From NCBI RefSeq assembly GCF_024679245.1, contig NC_090175.1, positions 49,691,605 through 49,755,604 on the forward strand: a DNA stretch of 64,000 bases. Reading direction: 5' to 3'. Positions 37,940 to 49,790 of this stretch are shown piece by piece. The stretch's first letter is position 1. Every line of letters begins with the position of its first letter. The DNA comes from Pseudorasbora parva. Taxonomy: Eukaryota; Chordata; Actinopteri; Cypriniformes; Gobionidae. The position numbers and the translations under genes were made by a program. Under the pieces are notes generated by a model, which saw nothing but the letters and a program-made list of their open reading frames with translations, did no database searches and was not told the origin of the DNA.

Positions 37940-38477
37940 ATTTCTTAATCAAAACATGTTTCCACTGCCATGCTTCACAGTAAGTATGGTGCAACTCAGG
38001 ATTCTTTCTCCTCCAAACACGGCAAGTTGAGTTTTTACCAAAAAGTTCTATTTTGGTTTCATCTGACATTCGCCCAATCCTCTTCTGGATTATCCAAATG
38101 CTCAGGGGGACACGTCTGGCACTGCAGCATTTGAGTCCCTGGTGTCATAGTGTGTTACTGTAGCCTTTGTTACTTTGGTCTCAGCTCTCTGCAGGTCATT
38201 CACTAGTTCCCCCCGTGTGGATCTGGGTTTTTTTTCTCACCGTTCTTGTGATCATTTTGAACCCACGGGGTGAGATTTTTTACCAAATACTTATTTTCCA
38301 CCATAGTTTGCTGATAAATTCTTTAAAAATCAGACAATGTGATTTTCTGGATTTTTTTTCTCATTCTGTCTCTCAACGTTGAAGTGTACATATGATGAAA
38401 ATTTAGGCCTCTCTCATCTCTTTAAGTGGGAGAACTTGCACAATTGGTGGCTGACTAAATACTTTTTTGCTCCACTG
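37940..38477 (-). mobile_element. Tc1/mariner deletion derivative
   Basis: The right terminus ACTTTTTTGCTCCACTG ends at a TA (38478-38479). The body carries GGTTTCATCTGACATTCGCC and CAATCCTCTTCTGGATTATC, reverse-complement transposase text, and CAAATACTTATTTTCCACCA. The left terminus and much of the gene are gone. Inserted in or beside a MITE fragment (38480-38604). Confidence 0.75.
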
Positions 38478-38479
38478 TA

Positions 38480-38604
38480 TTATATGCAGAAAAATCCTGG
38501 AATATTTTCCTCAAAAAACTGAATTTTTTTTCGACCGAAGAAAGAAAGGCATGAACATCTTGGATGACAGGGGTGAGTAAATTATCAGGAAGTGAACTAA
38601 TCCT
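38480..38604 (-). repeat. Inverted relative of the 35951-36304 MITE
   Basis: Shares (reversed) ATGTTCATGCC, TTCAGTTTTTTGAGGAAAA and ATCCTGGAATATTTT-type text and ends CTAATCCT before TTAA at 38605-38608. Confidence 0.75.
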
Positions 38605-38608
38605 TTAA

Positions 38609-40289
38609 TCTCTAAAAACACTAACAATTTAATATTAAATAATAAATAACATTGTTAAACGTAATCTTTAGAAATTATTTTCATACTTTACATTATAATG
38701 TTGTGATACCTTCATGCATTAAAAAAACCCCAAAAAACGTCAATGTTAGTTTATATTAAAATTATCGTTAGAATATAAGCTGTCAGAATTATAGTATGCA
38801 TCTAGTTAATTGCAATATATTCTATTAATATATCAGTATCAAGAACTTAATTAAATGCTTTTAATCATTGACTTAGTCCATTACTAAATACATTTGTCTT
38901 CAATAAAAATTACTATTGTAAGATGCAATGAAATCTGCATAAGAGACATTAAAAACATCTTTCCTCTATTGCAGTTTTTCTGTCATAAGGCTTTTATAGC
39001 ATCACACGCACGCACGCACACACACACTACAACTCAAACTCACCAGCACAAGCACACATGCAGACAAAAACAATTACGTAATCAATGTACTCCAATTTAC
39101 CATAAAACTAATATTTCGTCGTAATGGCGAATTAGCTGAAGTCTGTAATTATCAGAATTAATTTAATTAAACTGCTTCTATACTAATTGGACTAACACAT
39201 TAGCTATTATACTAAAACCTCTCTATAGAGCATTAAGCCCACAACGCCTTGTGATGACGCTTCAGGATGAGCCCTAGAGACAAAGAAGAACAGAAAGGCA
39301 TGGAGAATACATGGACAGAGCGAGTGGAGGGAGATGGGAACCGTGCCGGCAGTGTGTTGTAGTTCTTTAGAGTTGATTGATGAAACGCAAGGTGATAGAG
39401 GCAGAACGCAGGGAAATGAAGCCTAACAGGCCCTCACCAACGACACTGATTTGGCCAATAACTGCCTGTTTTGTTATGATATGGCAATAAAACGTTAGAT
39501 AGAAAGCTTTCAAAATGAAACCACGACAATAATATGATATCCAAACTATTTTGCAAGATAAACACTGTCCACAGTAAGCCCTCCCCCAAAATGCTGAGTC
39601 AGCCAATCAAATCAAGTTGAGGCTTTGGGTATAGAGTGGGGTCTTAGCTCATTTGTTGCTTGGCAACCAGGTGCTTTCCAGGGAAGGGTTGATCACAAAG
39701 AGAGTCCACAGATAGTGCTGTAATATAGTGCAAACCCCCTGCTTCCTCCTGATTAACTTCTTATGTCCACCCACCCGCACACACATACACACACACACAC
39801 ACACAGATGTAGAGATACACTGATCTCACCTCACAGGAATCTGTCAGCACTCTCACCGGCATCACCAACAGAGATGGACCCTTGGGGGCTACACGCTCGG
39901 TACACGAGTTAGTGATTATGGGCTGGTCACTTGGGACCTCTCCAGCTTTTAGTAGAAAAACACTGTTCTCACCTGTTTTCTGTGTACTTATCCAACTAGG
40001 CTTCTACCATTAAAAGGATAATTCACCAAAAAAAGAACACTGCCATTTTATTCCTACTGTACTGTCATGCAGTTCCAAACCCATACTTTTTCCTTATATA
40101 AGGAAAAATTAATAATTTAATAATGAATAATTATTCAAATAAATAATTTTAGAGTTTGAATTGTGTATCATTGAATACCTTGAATGTTATTTATTTAAAA
40201 GTGGAAATAAAACAAAGATTATTGGAGTACTCATTACAAGAAAATACAATTTCAGTCTTTCTACCTGTAAATTTCAAGTTTAACACAAA
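38609..40289. other. Non-coding stretch
   Basis: No gene seen. Short CA runs at 39004-39026 and 39775-39806. A common MITE start, AAAAGGATAATTCACC, lies near 40013. Confidence 0.45.
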
Positions 40290-40659
40290 GGGCCCTACAT
40301 CATACACCCGGCGCAATGCGAAGCCAGGCACAATACACAAGTTGATGTTTTTTGCTAGTTTCAGCTCGACGCAGTCATCATTTTCACATCCAGTGCCAAG
40401 CTCACGCCCATCTGTTCGCCCATGGTCTGAAAACGAGGTATGTTCAGGTGCATTGTTGACGTGTTGCTATTTTGAGGCTATTGAAAATGACTGAGTCACC
40501 GTTGACTGACAAAAACCTGGTCTAAAGTCAATAGTGCAGTATTTTTTTTTTTATTTAAAGGGCACGATAGTAAAATGGACCTATAGGTGGGTGCACAATG
40601 TGCACACATTGCTTATTACACACACAGGGTAAGACTGAATGCTTCTTGTGAGAGGAACC

Positions 40660-40716
<57 letters not shown>

Positions 40717-41027
40717 CAAATAAAAGGGTTCTTCTCTCAAGAAGCATTCAGTCTTGCCACTAGCAAATTCCACTATGTAAATAGAATCTGCCATGGTACA
40801 AGTGCAAATGGCTTTTAAAGGGAAAGGGAGATGAGACCCTCCCCTCGTTTATTGCACATTATGCCCAAGACTCATTAAGCGACTAGGGACAACACTTTTG
40901 GACCAAGTGCCTGGCGTGCCAACCTTTTTTTTTCATCGTTAAACAAGCATAAGTGGATTTAGACACTTCCTAAGTGCAGCTGGCCACACCCTTCAGACTA
41001 TGCGCTCATATTGTTCAAACGGGGCCC
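40290..41027. mobile_element. Inverted-end non-autonomous repeat with nested fold-back
   Basis: Starts GGGCCCTACATCATACACCC and ends TTGTTCAAACGGGGCCC; I recognise it from cyprinid genomes. The sequence ACAATGTGCACACATTGC inside is a short palindrome. The 112-codon frame at 40156-40494 straddles its left edge and is not a gene. Confidence 0.7.
40628..40758. mobile_element. Fold-back element around a (TA)n core
   Basis: A left arm from GGTAAGACTGAATGCTTC to CCCTTTTAT and its inverted copy on the right (ATAAAAGGG to GTCTTGCC) match at about 36 of 39 bases, around about 52 bp of pure TA (40664-40715). Confidence 0.88.
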
Positions 41028-41213
41028 AATGTGTTACTTGTAGTTTCAAAGTAAATCCTACACAGGTTTATTTCATTGTTCACTGCAAGTTTTTTAACAC
41101 CATTTTATTTTCTGCCATGTCTGATTGCTTATAAAAGTTATAGCACACTGTTCTTCAAAAAGCAGCACAATGTGAGGTACATTTAAATTATCCATGTTTG
41201 CAATGTTTGTACA

Positions 41214-41664
41214 GGGCCGGGTTTCCCAATAACGATGTATCTTAGCTATAAAGAGCGCGTTCTACGAGCAAAGTTATGATCACTCATATGGAGGAATGTC
41301 CAATACATGGCTGGTTTTCGTGCATGTTAGCAAGTCATTGACAGAATTTTTTGAGTTTATCTCTATTTTTCCCAGTCTTTGAAGTATATTTTCTACATTG
41401 CTTATTTTATTCTTCCCTCCACCCTTTTTTTTTTTTTGCTGTCATTTAATTCAGATGTGTATTTATAATTTTTTAGTTTGTTCCCCGCCCTCATAAAAAA
41501 AAAACAAACAAAAAAACAAAAAAAAACCTTGACTTAGCTTGAATAAAGTTAAATGTGTAATCTGCTGGTTGTCCTGTAGGTGACCTTAATATTAAGATCA
41601 CTCATACGATCGTTTTTACGATCAACTTAGGCTTACGATGCTTTTGGGAAACGTAGCCCAGGGC
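41214..41664. mobile_element. MITE with GGGTTTCCCAA-type ends
   Basis: GGGCCGGGTTTCCCAATAAC at the left, TTTTGGGAAACGTAGCCC at the right, with internal CTTAGGCTTACGATGC. I know the terminus CGTTTCCCAAAAGCATCG from fish MITEs. GTACA occurs at both flanks, but the target duplication is not clean. Confidence 0.7.
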
Positions 41665-42670
41665 AGTACAATTTGGAGGGGAAAACTAAATTAGAATTGC
41701 AATTGGGAAATGTGTTTTTTAAAGCTACAGGTTTCCTGTGCCAAAAAATTTATTATTGATTATATCAATATAATATATAATATATTATTTTTAAATTAAT
41801 AAATAAATAATGTAAAATAAAAAAATAGAGTATAATAATAGATATAATAATCATTTTATTTTACAGTTAAACTGTAAAATTACAACAGTATTTTTTACAA
41901 CTGTCTCAACTTCTTAATTTTCAATTGTTAAACAATCGAACCTTCATTTGGAAAAATAAAATAAAAAATAAAATACAAAAACCCTTGTGTGGCTCAAGTT
42001 ATATGACAAAGTTACTTAGGTCTTGAAGTTTGTAATACAAATTAAGTAAACAAGAAGCAGTAAGGGTAAAAAGGCCTCAAAACCTGCAACCTCGTGAGGC
42101 AACTGCCAATCCGATAGATGTAAACGAACAGACAATGCAACCTGGGTCTCCTTCTATCTTTTTTTATCTGTCTGGCACCTTACACGATATGTTGTGACAT
42201 TGCCACAGTAAAAAAAGAAACGTGATGTCTACACACTGAAAATAACAGCTACAAACAACTTTTTATTGGAAGCGCAATGTCACGACCGTCAGTTCTTCAT
42301 CAGGCACAAGGTGTCTTTTTTTCCACTATCGTTATTTTATTGTCCTGCACCTGAGTCCAATTAGGGTGTGTGAGATGTGCACACGTTCTTTGTATTTTTG
42401 ACTGCCACGGTAAAGCCCTTTATATATATATATATATATTATGCTGTGGCAAAAACTTTATTTTGTTTATATGCATGTATTTACTTTGTTTTAGTCATTT
42501 GTGTATAATTGTGAGGAGGGGATTGATGCACGTTAGCAAACAGACAGTGCAACCCTACTTTTCCATATTTTCCATATTATCTAATATATTATTCCACTCT
42601 GTTTGTCCTTAATGGACCGTGTGTCTCTAGGTACCTATAAGAGTTGGCCCAGCCTCATCTCATCGTTGCG

Positions 42671-42852
42671 CCTGAAGATCTCTCACTATTTACAGCTACA
42701 TGACACTTCGATTGACATTCATGCCGAAGGGAAAAGCAGTTGAAGAAGATTCATCAGTACATCGATTTGTTTTATAGGGTTGCACTGTCCGTTTGGTCAT
42801 GTGCATCAATCGGAGTGTCAGGTAGCTGTAAACAGTGAGAGATCTTGAGGCA
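42671..42852. repeat. Stem-loop, arms of about 46 bp
   Basis: GATCTCTCACTATTTACAGC (from 42678) pairs with GCTGTAAACAGTGAGAGATC (to about 42846), continuing through CACTTCGATTGA and TCAATCGGAGTG. The spacer is about 80 bp. A partial direct copy of the right part, GTTTGGTCATGCGCATCAAT, recurs at 42967. Confidence 0.8.
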
Positions 42853-43067
42853 GGTTGTGGCTGGCGTAACGCTTAGTAAGTGCCACGAGACGTGTGCTCC
42901 ATCATGTATAAAATCAGCGGAATGGAATATAAGGTAAGATGGCAAATAGGTAAATAAGAGTGGTCTGTTTGGTCATGCGCATCAATTGGAGTGTAAGGTA
43001 TATGGTAGGCAGGTAGGCCCTCAAAGAAAACTTCAGGATGACCATGACACTCTTTTAGATTAAAAAG

Positions 43068-43325
43068 CCTTTATAGTCAAATCTAAAAACTCTCCAACAT
43101 GTTTCAACCTATGTGTTCCTCAGGGACAGCAACACAACAAATTCAACAACCAATGTATTGGTGAATGCTAAATGCTGTTAAAGAGATTTTAGTCTCATGA
43201 CAACTGTGAAATAATCAGATAACTTGATGAATGATATTGCTTTCACCTGTTGTTGAATTTGTTGTGTTGCTCTCCCTGAGGAAGGCATGGGCTGAAACGT
43301 GTTGGAGAGTTTTTAGATTTTTTGT
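43068..43325. repeat. Stem-loop, arms of about 75 bp
   Basis: AAATCTAAAAACTCTCCAAC (43080) pairs with GTTGGAGAGTTTTTAGATTT (to about 43320), and CAACACAACAAATTCAACAA pairs with TTGTTGAATTTGTTGTGTTG. The spacer is about 85 bp. Confidence 0.85.
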
Positions 43326-43351
43326 ATGTAACCAACCAAGGTATATAAGGA

Positions 43352-43554
43352 TGCATTTTGGTCGATCGGATCACAAGTAGACGGCGCTAAATCCAGGTGT
43401 AATTGGGGTCTAAAACAGGGTTAGGCAGAAGTGGTTAAAAGTGGACAAAAAACACAGATTAAACATCAGGGTTAAACATAATGTTTCCCTCATCTACTTG
43501 AGATCCAAATGACCAAAACACATCTAAATACCACGTGTTAACAGGGCCTTACAT
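43352..43554. mobile_element. Fold-back MITE
   Basis: GCATTTTGGTCGATCGGATC near the left and GAGATCCAAATGACCAAAAC near the right are imperfect complements, with AAAACACAGATTAAACATCA inside. Confidence 0.55.
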
Positions 43555-46500
43555 CAAACGGCTGAAATTAAAATGCCACTTTACATATTGTGTGGCATGG
43601 TAACGAAAATGACAATGTTAATATGTTTGGTCTTGGCATAATAGATCTGCTACGCTGCTGCAGAGAAAGTACAGGATTCGCTTCTGCCAATAAATACACT
43701 GTTGTGAGCAAGTAAGAGGGTTTAGAGGGTGTCTAAACGGGTTTTGCAAACTGTCACAGCAAACACTGACCAGGTATTTAAAAGTTGAGCAGCGAGCTCA
43801 TTGGCTACTGTATTCAGCAGAAACCAATCAGCAGTGCCTATAGAGACGATTTGATTTCAAGCAGATTGAGTTAAAGACCTATCAGTCTGTGCCAGATAGA
43901 GTTTCCTGACAAAATGTTCTATTTGTAAACAGAAAATGTGCATTATTAATTTACCAAGCAAATGGTAGATTTGGGACCTGGCATATCGGAAAATTAATTG
44001 ATCTCATGTTGTGACCACAAACTCAGAAAGTGAATCAGATAATGCATGCTTAAAGACTCAAACTAGTGACACATTGCCATTATAATATCCTATAATTTTC
44101 CATGATTAATATAAATAGTACACAAGCAAATCAACTGAAATTCCTTTTCAATTGTTACGAAGGTGTCCAAGTGGGTTAAAAGTGAAAATTACACACTAGC
44201 GTCACAGTAGAAAGCCTTTTGTTACATATTAACAGGAGCTTGTTTTAAGTATTTATTTAGGAGTGAGAGGGGCAGCGTGCAGCTAATGTCGCCTAGGGCT
44301 TCATATTCAGCCTGTCCGCGGCTCTCGCTGGGTCAGTGTTTTCGCTCGTGTGTGAGCGTGGCAAGGTACTGACACAATACTCAAACAGGGCATACCCATG
44401 GTGACGTTACCGTAGCAACCATCCCCTTCCTGCTGACAAAAGAAGTTAAACCGTGTGTGTGTGTCGTGAAGTGCACGAGTACATCCTGCTTTTTCCTGTG
44501 ATGTTGTCTGCATGTATTCAGCAAATTATATCTCCAAAAGTACATAGGCTACAGCGACTGTCAGATTGTAAACATAAATACTGCAGAAACATACACACAT
44601 GTTCATAAAATAGTCCCCCTTCTCCAGTCTGGGAGTTTTCAGGCTGGACTGATGCTAGCTGACAAGGGCGTTACATCACCATACAACACAAATCTGTCTG
44701 TCAAGAGACACGCTGTAGAAGAGTGGTTTTCACTGTGGCTCACTGGACAGAAATGACTTGTAATAATAAAAAAAAGATTAAAATTCCAGACATTTGGATC
44801 TGGTGTTTTGGACATCTGGTGAATCTGGATATTTGGTGCATCATGTGTCATATGAAATTTTGCATTCAGTTCTCTATTCTCTTTTAAGACATTAAAAATG
44901 TAAGACATTTGTGTAGCATTGATCTTAACACTATCTTATAGTAAAACTAAAATAGGTAAGCGCAATAAACTGTGAAAAAGAACTAAAATAAATAAATAAA
45001 TAAATAACTTACACTCTTGACTGAATAACTTCCGTAGCTTTAATAAGAATAATTGTATATCTAATTGATACAGTGAAGACTGTGAAAAAGTACAGCTTTG
45101 CTATATTTTATTTATCCTGTTGTTTGTAATTAGCTTTGTTCTTATTTTTAATAACAAAAATAAAATAAAATAAAATAAAAAATATCTATGTGGTATATAT
45201 CGTTATCGTGAAATAATAGTTTGGTCCTATTGCCCACCCCTGATCATTAACAAGAATTACAAAACATGTACAAGAAACTTAAAATAGAAAATAGAATCAT
45301 CCCATAATTGCATAATAATAAATGTCTCATTTATTTTTGGATTTACTCATGAGAAATAACTAAGTCTGTCATTGCTCTCCTGTTTAATGAGAGTTGTCTG
45401 GTTTTATGTGACACATTAAATTTAATGCTAAATAGAAATACAATTTCAATATTATCGAAATATCGATATTCTATATGTCTTTGGTCAGTGGCTCTCTTTT
45501 TCTTTACTGAGCCGAGCTTGAACAGAAATTATCATATAACACTACCCTATTAATTGCATTGATTATTTTAAATCTGATGGTCGATATTCATTGCAGATAT
45601 GAACTGTATTTGTAATAATAAATAATGTTTTATATTTGTCGCATTATATCTTTTAAGGTTGAACATTGGTCTGGGGATGTGTGACTGCAAAAGAGGTGTG
45701 ATCAACGAGCATAATTCATCACTTCTCTATCTGTCTTAGTGTTAAACCCGCCAATAGCGCACCAGGTGGATAAGCCAGTCGGCGAGCCAGTTGTTTTTTA
45801 CTATTTAATTCATCCCATTCACATTCTTGGCCAGTTAAAATGTTTGACTTCATCACTGATGAAGACATCTCCTTTTTCTCTCAGTGTTAGGGGGTTGAAC
45901 TCTGCGCTTACATCAGTGACTCCCGTTGTCTTGGAAACCGTTACCCTGACAGCGATGACAAGCACCTGTAACCCCAGAGATTCATTAGTGACAGTAGCCA
46001 TGGAGATCGCCAATCAGTGACGTTTTTTCACCAGTGTCATTAAGAGTTTCCTTGGGGACTGTGTCTGTGTGTATATATTTAAATATATATGCATGTACAC
46101 ATGAGATATAAATGCCGTCAAATCTCTTTAGAACATAATGTCATAATCTGGCATCCCCTCACTTTCTCAATGTCTCTGTTATCCTCATGGACATAGCCAC
46201 ACATATACACATAGGTATTGGCGGGCTCTTGCTTGTTATTTCCCATTAGGTATATTTAGACTTCTGGGAATGTCCTTAAAATTAAAGAATAAAACACATA
46301 TGCATATCCAGGTTTCAATTAACACATATAACCCCCACATATGGGATAAATCAATTAGAGCCTGTCAAATCTAACACCTGAAAGTTGCAATGTCACAAAT
46401 TCACACTCTGATATGCTGGGCATCCAGAGATTAAGTCATGCATGTGTGTATTTAAACCAATATCCTAAAGTAAATGTTTGCTTTATCTGTTTATAAATGT

Positions 46501-46649
46501 TTACTGTGATATTTATTGCGGGCTAAGAGACAGACATGCTGAACCGAGCTGAGGTCGGGGTGAGATAATCATGTCTTTCTTTATTTTTCTTCATTAAGGA
46601 CAGTGGTCTCCAATTACTAGTGGTGCTTTCTAAGACATACATCGCTCTT
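43555..46649. other. Non-coding stretch
   Basis: No gene or complete mobile element recognised. An AAAAT run lies at 45160-45180, and the text near 45200-45240 (ATATATCGTTATCGTGAAAT ... CACCCCTG) resembles the end of a hAT-type repeat. Confidence 0.4.
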
Positions 46650-46658
46650 ACCCTAGAG

Positions 46659-47163
46659 TAGCCTAGAAATCTAGACGCACCCTAGCGGCAGCAAATCTAG
46701 TCTGCTCGCGAGTGTCGTCTAGCAACTCTCAATACCCTTCTGAGCTGTATTTGCCTAACTCTTGCGAGGCCAATCACATCGTATATAGAGTCGGTGGGCG
46801 GGGCCATAATGACGACGGCCGAGTTAACACAGAAACTGGCGAACGGCGGTCTTTCGAATCAGCTTTGACCGCGACTTTGGAAGACATTGAGTTGAGCTTT
46901 TCTCTGAGAAAAGAACAAAGAACGGCACTGAAGTCATTCTTAAAAAGGGAAGATGTGTTCAGAGTTTTGCCGACCGGATACGGCGAATGTTTAATCTATC
47001 AACAAGCTCTGTTTCACCTTCTTTGCTCTGGTTGGTTGTAGCGCTATCCTATCGCGTGCAGAGGGAGTTTGAAAGACAACCGTTTATCCCGCCCCTCGGA
47101 TTGAGCCGTCAATGGTGAGTTTCCAGACCAAACATCTTGATCTGGGTCTGGCTTGTCAGGCTA
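46659..47163 (+). mobile_element. 505 bp element carrying a RecQ-like helicase fragment, copy 1
   Basis: Inverted ends TAGCCTAGAAATCTAGAC and, from the right, TAGCCTGACAAGCCAGAC, bracketed by a perfect 9-bp duplication ACCCTAGAG (46650-46658, 47164-47172). The second copy is at 61037-61562 in the same orientation. No transposase. A 9-bp duplication is compatible with Mutator-like elements, among others. Confidence 0.88.
46818..47041 (+). pseudogene. RecQ-like helicase N-terminal fragment inside a transposon
   Basis: The frame 46712-47041 includes FSLRKEQRTALKSFL then DVFRVLPTGYGECLIYQ. This matches the start of RecQ/DEAD-type helicases: a Q-motif-like RxxQ followed by motif I (family pattern VLPTGYGKS). 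The Walker A lysine is replaced by Glu at 46985-46987, so ATP binding would be lost. The frame then stops, and motifs Ia to VI are absent. Whether this came from a host RecQ gene or from a helicase gene of the autonomous transposon cannot be decided here. Confidence 0.75.
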
Positions 47164-47172
47164 ACCCTAGAG

Positions 47173-48184
47173 TGCAAGTAAAGTAAGAAAAAAATCCCAT
47201 TCATTTTTAACATTTTCACAACCATGGTCAGGATTTTCATAAAAAAATAAAAATAAAAAAAAAACATAATATTTTGTGTTGTTTTTCACCGAATCCTATA
47301 TCCTCAGAATACTTAAAAATTATGATGTGTTCAGTGCTTAATTTGTAAATTCTGGGGTCCGGGAACAACGGGAGGTGAAAGATCCGGCAAGTAAGTGGGT
47401 AAAGGGAAAGGTAACAGAACATTTGTGCAATTTCAGTTGGGTTTCCATCCAATTATTTTTATGCGCATTTTGAAAATAATACGCATAAGAAATCTTGAAT
47501 GGAAATCTTGAAACAGTTTACTTCCAGGGAAACTGTAGTGATGACATTAACATTATTAAGATATTAACACTTTTTAAACAGAAAGACAAAACATGACTAA
47601 TTTCTGGGAATGACAGCAGTGTGTCACAGTTCTGGCAGTATATGCGTTCCTCTATCATTATGACTTTCCACAGCAGATCTAAGATGCATTTCAAGTGTCA
47701 ATAAATCTGCTCTTCAGCAAAGTTCAAGTTTGTATTCGACTGATTCGACTCTACAATAAAATACATGGAATTTCAGAATGATTAGAGCAACCTTTCAGAC
47801 ATGATGCTTAGTCCAGATGTTTCCAGTAATTAATTAATTATTTAGTAAAACAACCAAAGATATTAAATAAAAAGAGTGAGTAAACAAAGAACCAAAGAGT
47901 GTAAATACGAACCATTAATACCCTGTACTAATTACATTATTCCAAAAGCCAAAATAAATGCATACGTTTTAGAAAAACACTTCACAAATAACAGAAGCGC
48001 ATCAAAGTTTATTTAGCTTGTTATGCTTTGGAAATGTGAATAGCTGTCAAATCCAGTAGATCATCGCCAAAACATGGCATAGACCACTTTGTAGTAAAAA
48101 TGTTTTTTTTTTTTATTAATTTAACATGGCTATATAGCAATTCATTAATAACATTATTGTTATTATACATTATTTCTCTGAACA
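47173..48184. other. Non-coding stretch
   Basis: No gene. TTGGGTTTCCATCCAATTAT at about 47438 resembles a common fish MITE terminus. Confidence 0.4.
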
Positions 48185-48186
48185 TA

Positions 48187-49237
48187 CACTATATTGCCAA
48201 AACTTTTGGGACACCTGCCTTAGCAAGCACCTGCCTTTAATCTCTAATCTTTAATTAACTTTATTTATTAATTCTTAATCAGTAGGGTTTAATATGGAGT
48301 TGGCCCATTCATTGCAACTATAACAGCTTCAACTCTTATGGGAAGGATTTCCACAAGGTTTAGAAGTGTGTTTATGGGAATTTTTGACCATTATTCTAGC
48401 GCAATTGTGAGGTCAGGCTCTGGATGAGAAGGTTTGGCTCGCAGTCTCCACCCTAATTCATCCTAAAGGTATTCAGTTGGGTTGAGGTGCAGGTAAGTTA
48501 AGTTCCTCCAAACTTGCTCATCCATGTCTTTATGGAACTTGCTTTGTGCACTGGTGCGCAGTCATGTTGGAACAGGAAGGGGCCATCTCCCAACCAATTG
48601 TCCAAAATGTCTTGGTATGCTGAAGCATTCAGAGTTAATTTCACTGGAACTAAGGGGCCAAGCCCAACTTCTGAAAAACAACCCCACACCATAATCCCCC
48701 CTCCACCAAAATGTACACTTGAAACAATGCACTGACGCAAGTACCGTTCCCCTGCCAACAACCAAACCCAGACTCGTCCATCAGATTGCCAGACAGAGAA
48801 GCGTGATTTGTGACTTGAGAGAACACGTCTCCACTGCTCTAGAGTCCAGTGGCGGCATGCTTTACACCACTGCATCTGACGCTTTGCATTACACTTGGTG
48901 ATGTAAGGCATGGATGCAGCTGCTCGCTCAGCCATGGAAACCTATTCCATGAAGCATTCCATTTCTAAGCACTGTTCTTGAGATAATCTGAAGGCCACAC
49001 CAAGTTTGGAGGTCTGTTGCTATTGATACTGCAGAAAGTTGCCGACTTTCACAGGTGGTAACCTATCAAGGTACTACACATGAATTCACTGAGCTCCTGA
49101 GAGCGACCCAATTTTTTCACGAATGTTTGTAGAAGCAGTATACATGTCTATGTGCTTGATTTTACACACCTGCAGTTTTTTGAACACCTGAATTTACTGA
49201 TTTGGAGGGGTGTCCTAAAACCTTTGGCAATATAATG
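48187..49237 (-). mobile_element. Tc1/mariner element, internally deleted (1051 bp)
   Basis: Inverted ends CACTATATTGCCAAAACTTT and, from the right, CATTATATTGCCAAAGGTTT. A TA precedes the left end (48185-48186); the right flank is CA, probably a mutated TA. It carries a single 145-codon minus-strand transposase frame. Confidence 0.9.
48498..48935 (-). pseudogene. Tc1 transposase, central catalytic part, uninterrupted frame
   Basis: A 145-residue frame, about 40 percent of a usual Tc1 transposase, without internal stops. It contains [19 protein letters not shown], where the first catalytic motif WSDES has become SSHKS (Asp to His, Glu to Lys), then [11 protein letters not shown], and [13 protein letters not shown] with the second catalytic Asp kept. 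The segment with the third acidic residue follows out of frame beyond 48498. The N-terminal paired-type DNA-binding domain has been deleted from the element. Not expected to be active. Confidence 0.9.
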
Positions 49238-49790
49238 CATGTACACAGGTCATAAGCATCTTTCCGTGGATCCCCCAAATGGGGCGCCCAAAATGTACAT
49301 GTTGCATGGGACTATTCTTCAATACTTTTGAATCTTTTTTAAAAAGGTTGTTGCTGGTCACTATTCACTGCCATTATTTGGATGAGCACGAGTGGATTTT
49401 TTTATTCTCTTTTTTTGTGGTCCAAAAAAGAAAGAATAGCATACAGCATTAGAGCAACACCAGGGTGAGTAATTGATTACTTATTTTATTTTAGGGTTAA
49501 CTATCCCTTTTTTTAAGCCCTAAGGGAATAACAAATTAAAAGCACACTATTGCTTAAACTTCAGCACTGATTGTGATATGGATCATTGTGCTATGGATGT
49601 TAAAGGAATAGTTTAAACTATTTACTCACCATAATGGGATTTCAAGCCTGCATTACATCATTACATTTTTTTGTGAATTGTCACTTTAAAAAATAGTGCC
49701 TTGTTGAGTAAAGGTGTGCTATGACTGATCTAAGCATCAGGCGTTTGATTTGATTGTCTGGAAGACAACAGTAAAATCTGTTACTTGGCA

